Of a stretch of 64,000 nucleotides of DNA, positions 23,374 to 31,559 are shown piece by piece (position 1 is the stretch's first letter; each line of letters begins with the position of its first letter). The position numbers were made by a program, and so were the translations under genes. The notes beneath the pieces were generated by a model that saw only the letters and a list, made by a program, of their open reading frames with translations, was not told the DNA's origin and made no database searches. Origin of the DNA: Durusdinium trenchii. Taxonomy: Eukaryota > Sar > Dinophyceae > Suessiales > Symbiodiniaceae. The stretch is from the NCBI GenBank assembly GCA_963970005.1, contig CAXAMN010003102.1, forward strand, positions 251,378 to 315,377, in the 5' to 3' direction.

Positions 23374-23922
23374 GTCTGAGTTTGATTTCTGTTTCACTTC
23401 TTTGCCTTCCATCGTCTATCGGTCCTTTCTGAAGGATTTTTTGGCCCGACGTGCAGTTGCCTAGAACATTTTACATGATGATGCCGCAACCTTTCCCATG
23501 CATGAAGGCAAAGCAGAAGAAAATCTCTCCAATGCGGCTGCAAAGAATGTTGGCCATGAGGCTGCCACTCCACAAGCTCGAGAAACACGTTCGATATTTG
23601 CGGCAAGCAATAAACTTTCTTGCAAAACGCCTAGTCCGCTGCTTAAGGAAGCGAGTTGGTTGCCCAAGCACTTCTGGCTCTGACTGAATGTTAGCAAATT
23701 TGCCTGCAAGTTCGTGTGCGATAATTGAACTTTTGCACGATTCCGCTGCGCACCGCGCTCCAGGAAAAGATGTGTTTCTGCTTTCTGAGCGCAGAGATTT
23801 TTGTTTTTCATCAAAGTTTAACAGTTCAAAATAGACCATAAAAAGACTATTTTGGGATAGTCTATTTTGATGATAGCCTCGAGACTATCTTGATGATAGG
23901 ATAAGACATATCCTATTCTCAG

Positions 23923-23945
23923 ATAGACTAAGCGGAGCCTTGGGG
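23923..23945 (-). repeat. right terminal inverted repeat
   Basis: This is the perfect mirror of 18,340-18,362. It is followed by TA and preceded by an AT-rich subterminal zone (from about 23,820) with AGACTATTTTG-type words. Confidence 0.85.
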
Positions 23946-23947
23946 TA

Positions 23948-24160
23948 TTTGCAGTGCTGCGCGCAACCTTCTCCGGGCCTTCTGTCGGCGATGTCCTTTG
24001 CAGCGCCGACCGCCTGCGGAGCGACTTTTCTGGATCCAGCCTTGCTTGCGCGAAGTAGCTCGGAGTGCACGTCGTGCTTGCAAGCTGAAGACACAACCGC
24101 AGAGGTTGATGCAAAAGAATGGGTCCAGGTGTCTTGCAGAACTACATAAGATGGCACAGC
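23948..24160 (-). other. segment homologous to the OTU-gene region at about 17.95-18.06 kb
   Basis: On the minus strand, INLCGCVFSLQARR (near 24,110) and VDLCGYGFRLQTRR (near 18,020) correspond, and the nucleotides agree over about 55 bases. It marks an ancient local duplication within the Helitron-like block, now lying on opposite sides of the TIR element. Confidence 0.45.
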
Positions 24161-24232
24161 TGCTAGCTAGAAGCAAGGTGCACAGGAACCAGCGACTGGG
24201 TAGAGTTCGAGTCCAATGTGTATGCGTCGACA

Positions 24233-26056
24233 TCAGGCGCTGGCGCTGGCGCCGCTCACTGTCGCCGCGCTCGGTGTCTCCTGCAACTGCGCGACGCGCT
24301 GCTGCGCTTCGGCGCTCGGCGCGGCGCTGCTGCTCGGCGCTTCCGGGGGCGGCGCACTCGGCGCTTCGGGGGCAGGAGTGCCAGGCTGTGGCTCCGGCTG
24401 AGCTACGCTCTGCGCTTCTGCCCGCTGTGTCGCGATGGCTCCCAGGGCGACTGGTAGGAAACCTTTCTTCCAGCCCCACGCCCGGGTGGCGGCATACCTC
24501 GTGCCACTAGTGGTGAACATGAAGTGACCATCCACAGGAAATTCCTCCCCCAAGCATGTGCGCCCACGTCGGTCGCGCTCGGCTTTCCCCTGCCCATCCA
24601 GCTTCTCCTAAAAAAGGTAGATGGGGCCAAGCGTGGGGCAGAAGTTCCACCCTGGCACTGGGTCCTTGCCGAGGTCGCGCCGCAGCTCTGCCCACAAAAA
24701 CTCGCAGAACAACAGGTATCGCTTCAGGTGACTCTGCGACGTGCCCAGCGCATGTCCCACCGCTCTGGCTAAGAGCGGATGCTTCGCGGACGCGTGCCAA
24801 ATGTTTTCCTGGAAGATATGTTTGCGTTTTTGTCCGATGCTGAGGAGGAGGTGCGGGACTTGCGACAAAGCTCGCGCCTCCGTGGGCGGCGCGACGCGCT
24901 GGCCCGACGACTGCGCGACGCGCTGTCCCTCCAAGCATCTCTCTCCCTCCGCATAAATCTCTTCCAGGGTTGCGCTCCACGGCTGCAGCAACGCCATCTT
25001 GATGTCCAAGAAACTTCCACCCTCTTTCCACAAGCGAATATACCGCCACAGGTCCGCCCTATGGGCAGGTTGCTGAAAGCTCTCATAGCGCGCGAGGAGC
25101 GCAGAACCGCCCAAGCTCTGGATGTCTGCGACGCACTCTGCGTCTCCGACAAAATGTCTTTCCAACCCTTGGGTAAACTGTGCCTTATTGGCCGCAGCTT
25201 GTGGGTGATCCTCCCGGTTCGCCTGGAACAACTTCGGCGGCGCCAAGTCCAAGGCCTGTGCCGTCTTGGCCCATGCCCGCTTCTTGCTAGAGTGCGCCGA
25301 GCAGGCCCAAAGGAACTCGCTCCACGTCTGCGTCTCGCAGAGCTGCTTCACGACAAATGCCTCCTGCAAATTCTCCACCTCGTTGCAGTTCCACCCGGCA
25401 CAGATCACCACGGCGACCCAAGCCCCGCTGCCCCCGGTTGAGCGACGCTCTGACGCGGGGGCTCCCTCAGCGCCGGGTGAGCGACGCTATGCTCGACGCA
25501 CTTCCAGCTCTGCTCGCGCCGCCTCTACTACCCGCTCCATGCTCTCCGACGCGCAGGCAGGCAGAAAGTGCAAGGCCTTTTTGGCCTCTCCATAGGCACC
25601 AGGGACTATCTCCAAGATGCTCTTGCTCAACTCCGGGACGCCACATGCCAGCCGCGCTACCCCGAGGGCCTCATACCGTGCCCCTAGCACGGAGTCGCGG
25701 GCTGGCACCACGCCCACTTCCACCTCCACGTCCCCTCCATGGGTCTCTTCCCCGCCATTGGTCGAGGATGTTCGCGCCATCCTTCTTGCCAGGCTTCACA
25801 ATGCTGCCCCCACTGACAATGCTCGCAACCGTCTCCACGCCCCCACACTTGCGAAAATCCATCGCAGCGTCTCCCAACTTTTGCCCGGGCAACCGGTATA
25901 GCCCGTCGAATCCACCAACACCACCGTGAGCGACGCTCTCGGTATGTCGGCTGCGCGCACCGCGGCGCCGCCGGTCTCCATGGCTTCAGCCGACGGCACC
26001 GTCGGCGATGCGCTCGGTGCGTCGCGAGCACTCTCGGTCTCCATGGCTGAGACCAA
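24233..26056 (-). pseudogene. glycosyltransferase (GT32/DXD-like) gene carried with the Helitron-like block
   Basis: The minus-strand frame 25,411-24,608 contains HRADLWRYIRLWKEGGSF, the pattern before the DXD motif of sugar-transferase (Gly_transf_sug, GT32) proteins. Here the motif reads LDIK instead of D-x-D, so metal/nucleotide-sugar binding may be lost. NIWHASAKHPLLARAVGHAL matches the family's later helix. Upstream frames to 26,056 hold a conserved-looking stretch (LDQWRG preceded by GFDGLYRLPGQKLGDAAM) and the linker with ERRS palindromes. A TAG replaces GAG inside the palindrome at 25,479, breaking the frame. Downstream, a Pro/Ala-rich tail runs to about 24,233. GT32 enzymes act in Golgi or cell-surface glycan synthesis. 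Here it is probably a captured host gene. Confidence 0.55.
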
Positions 26057-26835
26057 GAGCAGAGAAAAAGAAAGGTCGAGTGTGCTTGTGGTTGCTCTTG
26101 CTTTCCTACGCTAGCGGTCTCCTAGCTTCGTCCTCTGACTCTCAGAGTTCGACGCTGGTTGCTTCTGTGCTTTGTTGCTGTTGCTCTCTAACCCTAGCCG
26201 TCTCCTAGCTTCTCTTGCACTCTACTCTTTGCCATCCTATCACTCTGGGAGTTCAGCGCTGGTTGCTTCTGGTGTCTTTGGGTTGGAGGCTGTTTCTGGC
26301 TTGCACATGCTCTTGCTCTGTTCACAGGCTCGCCTGTTGTTGAGCCCACGTCTCGCCAGTAACTACTCTCTGCAGCATGCTGTCCAAGTCCTTTGCCACT
26401 CTACGTCTCCACCTTGCGGCGTCGACGCCTCGACCCCCAACCTCTCCACCCCCGCCGGCCTCGCTGGCGCATCAACTTGCAGACGATGTCCTTGAGGGTG
26501 GAATGACGTCTGCCTCTCCTCACCCGGGCTGTGCCTGGCTGGCATGAGCGACGCTCTTGTTGCCAGCTGACAGGTGCCGCCTCCCTGCACGCATCGCGCT
26601 CCACGTGCCTCCTCTCTCTCCGACGGCTCTCCCGACTTTTGGTTGCTGCAAGCAACCAGGGCAGTCAGCCCCCGTCCCTCTGACGGGTGCTGCCGGGGTG
26701 CCCCAAACCCCGGCCCCCGTCTTTTCCATGGAAGACTCCGCGGAAACATGGCGGGTCCCTTCCCCACACCACGCCTCGCCCACACCGCGAGCAACGCCTA
26801 CCGTCGCCTCGACCCACACCTCTCTTACCCTAGTT
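26057..26835. other. GC-rich 5' flank of the block, weak coding potential
   Basis: It contains two related stretches starting GTCTCCTAGCTTC (near 26,117 and 26,210), each followed by a GACGCTGGTTGCTTCT-like end. A last GAGCG-A-CGCTC palindrome starts at 26,546. Proline-rich frames exist on both strands and none is convincing. Confidence 0.5.
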
Positions 26836-26836
26836 C

Positions 26837-26930
26837 GCCGGCGCCCGGCTGTCAGGCGTAAGCCTTTAAATCCGGGCGCCGGCCACGAAGCCCGTGTCCT
26901 TGCCGGAGGCCTTCGGTTGGTAACCGAAGG
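26837..26930 (+). repeat. double-hairpin module, copy 1
   Basis: Hairpin one has 12-bp arms GCCGGCGCCCGG (26,837-26,848) and complement (26,872-26,883), with GTCAGGCGTAAGCCT in its loop. Hairpin two has arms CCTTCGGTT (26,910-26,918) and AACCGAAGG (26,922-26,930). The spacer GCCCGTG is shared with copy 2. Confidence 0.85.
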
Positions 26931-27159
26931 TTATATACGCTCGCCGCCCCTGCCGCCGACCCTTTTGTTGAGCCGCGTGTATACCCCTGCCCGACCCCCC
27001 CGCCCGAATCCGGTCGACAGATCTATATGTGTCTTGCGCAGGATGTTCAAAAAATGTTCAAAAACATCGGGAGGGCGCCCGTGGTGTCGGTAACGCGCGC
27101 CGCGCGGACAGGCTTAATCGGCATTTCGTGGGTGTTGGGCGCATAAGTTGCTTCACATA

Positions 27160-27422
27160 TCCCCAACATAGGCCCAAGATAGCCAACATATCCCCAACAT
27201 ATGCCCAACATAGCCTCCAAGATGGCTCAACATAGGGCCAACATAGGCCAACATGGGGCCAACATACGCCAACATAGGCCGAACATAGGCCCAACCTAGG
27301 CCAACATAGGCCTAACATAGGCCGACCTAGGCCCAACATAGACCACATGGGCGCAACTTGGCCCAACCTAGGGCCAAGATGCGCACCAGATAGCTTAACT
27401 TTGCTCAATATAGGCCCCACCA
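27160..27422 (+). repeat. minisatellite of GGCCCAACATA-type units
   Basis: Units of about 10-13 bases (CCAACATAGG and variants) repeat about 20 times. Minus-strand frames rich in L, C, W and Y are shadows of the repeat. It lies between the two double-hairpin modules. Confidence 0.88.
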
Positions 27423-27427
27423 AGTCT

Positions 27428-27439
27428 CAAAGAGAGAGA

Positions 27440-27470
<31 letters not shown>

Positions 27471-27472
27471 GA
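27428..27472 (+). repeat. GA-rich microsatellite
   Basis: AGAGAG units with occasional substitutions, directly upstream of double-hairpin module 2. Confidence 0.9.
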
Positions 27473-27502
27473 CCCAGCCCTGCGCATACCCAAACCCAAA
27501 TA

Positions 27503-27596
27503 GGCCGGCGCCCGGCTGTCAGGCGTAAGCCTCATAAATCCGGGCGCCGGCCAGGACGCCCGTGGCATGCCCGGAGGGCCTTCGGTGGTAACCGAA
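27503..27596 (+). repeat. double-hairpin module, copy 2
   Basis: It has the same architecture as 26,837-26,930. The arms GGCCGGCGCCCGG (27,503-27,515) pair with 27,540-27,552, and the loop again holds GTCAGGCGTAAGCCT. A second stem TTCGGT/ACCGAA follows at 27,581-27,596. Copies differ mainly in spacers and loops while stems pair, suggesting the structure is kept. Confidence 0.85.
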
Positions 27597-28335
27597 CATG
27601 AACACAACCGATGGGCCAAACTCAAGCAGCTTGCCAACAACACACCACACCCATCTCAGCCAAACTTTCTTTGCGATACTGGCACTCGACCGGCGCCATC
27701 GCGCAATACTCCACTGTCCACCTCGTCACCTTTCCCGACTATGATCAGGCATGGATTCACGAGCACCCATACATTTCACAAGCCTACACTCAACTGGCCA
27801 TTTATATCCCAGCTTGGCCAATCACTACCGGCTTTTTCGTCGCCTCCGCAGACGACTTCACACTGTCCGACAACCCATCCTGTATACATCACACTGCATG
27901 CACTCACGGTGCTTCGAGACCTCACTACGACACCGCCCGCAAACTACGGTCGGGTCGAGAGTCGATACACCGACCTTGAGGTCTACGCCATTCGACGCGT
28001 GGCCACCAGTCTAGAGGAACCATGGGCCGCAGTCGCGCCATTCGGAATCCTCAACGCCCTGAAATACCGCAACCTGACACCACCAAAGAGCACATGAAGA
28101 CTTCCAGTCCACTACCCAGCGCTGGCTTGCATCCATACTGCATCAGTATACAAACCATACGCCATACCCTTCCACCTCCCTACATGCAAACTACGGGAGG
28201 CAGCACGCGTCACACTACGCAGCAAACTCCACAACCATCGGCGACGGGAGCAAACCCTCCTGCAGCCACCACATGAAGATCAACTACCTTGCGGCTGCTC
28301 TCACCTACGCGCGCCGGATTCACGGCTTTTTGTGT
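27567..28335 (+). other. unidentified possible coding region
   Basis: A frame from 27,567 to 28,097 contains VESRYTDLEVYAIRRVATSL and APFGILNALKYRNLTPPK. After the stop, the next bases in a shifted frame give CKLREAARVTLRSKLHNHRR and LPCGCSHLRAP, which look like protein rather than noise. It could be the remnant of a retroelement or recombinase gene. No catalytic motif is visible, so no family is assigned. Confidence 0.28.
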
Positions 28336-30060
28336 GTGTCCATCCCTGTTTCTAAGGAACTTGCATTGCCTAATTCACCACACCACTGGTGGGCTAACTC
28401 ATTTAGAGCCGGGGGCAATGAACACTTTGGAAGGCATTGCCCAAGACCCTTCCATCGTGTTGTGAAATGACTTTGGGACGCCAAAGTCACGTACCTGCAG
28501 CAACTGTTTAATCGCCTCTAAAGTGCCAATGTGTGCTGTTGAAACATTCAAGTGAACGAACTGCTCACTCCTTACCGTTGCATCGAGTCAAGGTCTACTT
28601 GCGTGTAAAGGTCTACGTGCAGTAAAGTGGAACTTCTTCAACTGATTTAGCTCTTGCGAACATCAATCTAAGTGTGTGTGTGTGCGCGTGCTTTTTGTGT
28701 GCGCGAAGTATGTGAAGGTGAAGAGCACCATCGATTTAGGGTCTAGTGACTATAGCGGATTGGTTTCTGCACTGCGTGCAAGGTTTGGTATCTTCTGGGC
28801 AAGACCGAAGAAGAAACTTGGCGCCACAGATTCACAAGAACGATTTGCAAGCAGGGAGTATAGAGCAGGGGTGCACCTTGAGTATAGCAATGCAAAAAGC
28901 AATTGAAATTTGACAAAACATATTCAGCAAAGAAGAGCATGACAGTCCGCGCAAGTGATTTAGAAGTGATGGATTGTGCCCATGGAGTCAACTCCCAGAA
29001 CTGTGAAACAACATCCTGATTATATGCAAGTGAAAACTATTAAGTTAGAGCCTAGCCGTTTTGAAGATATTCGGAACTTCGGGAGCAGTGCCATTCACCT
29101 GTTTTCCTTGTGTTTTCATTTGATCACTGTGTTGTTGCAAAGAAAAGTAGGTCAGCCTTGCGATAATGGTTCAACGTTGGCGTGTGATTCAGATTTGTTT
29201 GACGTTGCAATCTGTTCCAGGGTATTGGGTTTATTTGAAGGAACATCACGCCACTCTTAAAGCAAACATCTACAACCAGACAACTTGTATCAGTAGACAT
29301 TCAAAAAGAAACGCTAAACAAGTATCAAGAATGCCTTGAACCATCTCGCACAGAGTCTCATATTTTTGGTGAATTTTTGGATGCCGTGCGCCAATCTGAA
29401 AAGACATTTGATTCACAAGGAGTTGTGCATTTTGAATGGGCAACTTGAATTCCAACAGAGAAAGCACGTGATTGGGAGACAAGGCGGGAGCAGAGAGACT
29501 GGAGACAGAAGTAGTTCACCGCTGTGGGCGCCATGCCTTCCACGCAACGTCCAGAAGCTGAGAACTGCGACAGCCCGAGTTGTTCACCGGATCACTCAAT
29601 CGGTAGGAGCGACGGGCCGTGTGTACATGCCGCCCAATGCAACTGCATCACACCACGCCACATTCCTGCCTTACCTGTCGCATTCAACAAACTGGGATAG
29701 AAACGCAAAACTGTTGCATCTCGCAAGCGGCCCAACGTGGAGAACTGTCCCTGAGAACAGTCAACAGTCTTCAACTTTCTCTAAAGGCAAACCTGTTTAC
29801 ACCTATTCTATTCGCTATATTCAATTATATTCCTACAAAAAAGGGGCATGTCGCCTGCTAAATCATGAAGAGACATTGAGAGCGCGCTACAGGTCGCAGG
29901 GTAGCATTCAAAATCAATATCAAGGCGATCGATCATCATTATGGACCTGACACATCACTGACTGTTGCAAGGCCATTGCAATCTCCTTGCAGTTAAAGTG
30001 TCTTGGTGCGGACACAATGCGGAATATTGCACATGTATACATGGCCTAGCGGATACATAC
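28336..30060. other. region upstream of the copia element, nothing assigned
   Basis: Open frames here are short or lack protein-like composition. No strong repeat was seen beyond a short GTGTGTGTGTGC run near 28,672. Confidence 0.5.
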
Positions 30061-30280
30061 TGTTGATGCATGGCCCCTGAGCAAGGATGACACGCTTTTG
30101 TTCGAACTGCTGCGAATGCCGCAGCCCTTTTCAATGAGGTTTCAAGACCTCACCAAGACCTTAAGTGGTCCGGAGACGACCCGGGGTCACGACGGAAAAG
30201 AACTGTGTTTGAGCAGCGAAGTCTTTTTCGGTTGCAGCTTGTTGCATTTAAGGGAACACGACCATGTCCCAACACCAACA
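30061..30280 (+). repeat. 5' LTR
   Basis: Starts TGTTGATGCATGG and ends CCAACACCAACA. Identical to the 3' LTR except for A at 30,163. The gag frame start codon (30,264) lies inside its last 17 bases. Confidence 0.97.
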
Positions 30281-31559
30281 GGTTATGAGCCCAACAGCTA
30301 AACCAACTTCTTTACCTCACCCGTCCATGCTCCGACGGCGACGAACCATGGAGCCCGATGATGGACGCCTGGCCTTGCCGCCACCTGCTGCTGAGCCGCG
30401 AAGCGATGAGCTGGTGCCGAAGCAAGAGGCTGCGGCTGTGGATGGTGATGGAAAGAAAGAAGAAGATGAAAAGAAGGAGTTTAGTACCCCGGCTCGCTCG
30501 ACGACAGGGCCGGGGAATACTGGAACAGGGAGGACTGAAATGGAGGTGTTTAAGAGTGGTGGGTCAAAAGAAAGTGCGGTTGAAGTTCCGAAAGGAATGC
30601 CCACAACTCTTGCTCCCTTGACACCACCAGCACCGCAGGTCATGAAGCCCCTGTTCACTCAGGAACAGATCCGAGAAGCTAAAGCATCGGCTCGACTTGC
30701 TCCCCAGCTCTTTGGCCCAGGTCTGATGCCGTCCTCTTCAGGTGATGATCGGCCTACTCAGGTGTCTCGCCCTGCCTTCCTGGAAGAAGAAGAAGAAAAA
30801 AGGGAAGGAAAGAGAGGAGGTAAGAAAGAGGGGTATAGAAGAGTGGTGGAGATGGAGGAAGAAGAAAGTGAGGAGCTGACAAGATGTGAAGAGAGCTCCA
30901 ACGATCCTCGAAGGACCCGTCGCGATCGAGAACGGGAAGACCAAGAGGAGGAAATCATGTGGCGCTGGCAGATCTCTCAGGATGTGCAACGGCTCACTGA
31001 CCTTTGCCAGGCCCAACAACGTGAGAATGATCGCCTCCAGCAAGAGCTCTATGAATGGAGGATTGAGGGTGAAGACAGAAGGAGGTTGGAGGTTGAAGAA
31101 AAGAAGAAGAAAGAAATGGAGGAAAGGGAACGACCAAGAAGTGCCTCCAACTTCAACACCCCCGATGAAGAGGGACCGAACGGGATTCCGGGAACTGACC
31201 ATTTACATGCCCGAGGACGCACACCATGGTCTACCTACCCGGCTCGCTATGGGGTCAAGGGTTCCAGGTCCCGCTCCAAAGAACAACAGAGGAAGGGTCG
31301 AAGTCCATCCTATGGAAAAGGGGAAATGAAGGGGCCTAGACCTACAACCGGGGGAGCCAAGCTGTCCCCTGAAGTTCAACAGAAGGAAGTGATGACACTT
31401 TTGGTGGAAAGTATGAAGTCTCTCCAACGACAGATTTCGGAGGGACAAGAAGCTCAAGGAACGGTGAAGGGGGTGGAGATTGTCCGTCAGGTTGCTGAAC
31501 TACCTGTTCTACATCCACTACATGGTTCCACCTCGCAGCTGCACGCTGCAGCTGGGTGA
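30264..31559 (+). CDS. gag: copia Gag N-terminal part
   Basis: The 431-codon frame starts within the LTR (MSQHQQVMSP) and may instead start at MEPDDGRL (30,348). It is rich in charged low-complexity sequence with a predicted coiled coil around 30,950-31,120 (LCQAQQRENDRLQQELYEWR), then a basic stretch. Coiled-coil N-termini are usual for Gag assembly. The frame ends at 31,559, but protein-like sequence continues in the +1 frame from about 31,545 (LQLGDWLLLVQPV), so one small indel separates this from the rest of gag. It acts in particle formation around the element RNA. Confidence 0.85.
   Translation: MSQHQQVMSPTAKPTSLPHPSMLRRRRTMEPDDGRLALPPPAAEPRSDELVPKQEAAAVDGDGKKEEDEKKEFSTPARSTTGPGNTGTGRTEMEVFKSGGSKESAVEVPKGMPTTLAPLTPPAPQVMKPLFTQEQIREAKASARLAPQLFGPGLMPSSSGDDRPTQVSRPAFLEEEEEKREGKRGGKKEGYRRVVEMEEEESEELTRCEESSNDPRRTRRDREREDQEEEIMWRWQISQDVQRLTDLCQAQQRENDRLQQELYEWRIEGEDRRRLEVEEKKKKEMEERERPRSASNFNTPDEEGPNGIPGTDHLHARGRTPWSTYPARYGVKGSRSRSKEQQRKGRSPSYGKGEMKGPRPTTGGAKLSPEVQQKEVMTLLVESMKSLQRQISEGQEAQGTVKGVEIVRQVAELPVLHPLHGSTSQLHAAAG
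30281..30292 (+). promoter_or_regulatory. primer-binding site, internal initiator tRNA-Met type
   Basis: GGTTATGAGCCC follows the 5' LTR directly. It is complementary to the anticodon arm of initiator tRNA-Met (GGGCTCATAACC), not to a tRNA 3' end. Drosophila copia and yeast Ty5 are known to prime with a half-tRNA cut in this arm, so the same mechanism is inferred. Confidence 0.8.

Larger units (their letters stand above)
18340..23945 (+). mobile_element. 5.6 kb putative DNA transposon with 23-bp TIRs and TA flanks
   Basis: The ends are perfect inverted repeats of 23 bp starting CCCCAAGGCTCCGCTTAG (18,340-18,362 and 23,923-23,945), each bordered by TA (18,338-18,339 and 23,946-23,947). A second inverted match, GAGGCTATCATCAAAA, occurs inside each end (near 18,426 and 23,864). 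The insert splits the Helitron-like block: palindromes and a shared segment occur on both sides. Plus-strand genes inside are a 138-codon frame, an acidic multi-exon protein and an HGDG-family gene. TA flanks would fit Tc1/mariner-like target choice, but TA could also be part of the TIR, and no DDE motif was identified. Whether the HGDG protein is its transposase is inference. Confidence 0.65.
15122..26556. repeat. dispersed 11-bp palindrome GAGCG-W-CGCTC
   Basis: Exact copies start at 15,122, 15,182, 16,834, 16,915, 17,104, 25,440, 25,927 and 26,546. One-base variants start at 24,400 and 25,479. I find none in the 5.6 kb insert between the blocks, nor elsewhere in the window by eye. On the coding (minus) strand the word is read as ERRS (15,122; 15,182; 25,440) or as RASL (16,834; 16,915; 17,104; 25,927), so frame phase varies but no stop is made. 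The variant at 25,479 has GAG changed to TAG, giving an in-frame stop. This looks like a small palindromic unit that spreads within coding linkers of this element. Confidence 0.8.

Noticed and set aside
27160-27422. Membrane-protein-like frame on the minus strand (LCWAYVG repeats)
   Set aside because: Pure minisatellite translation.
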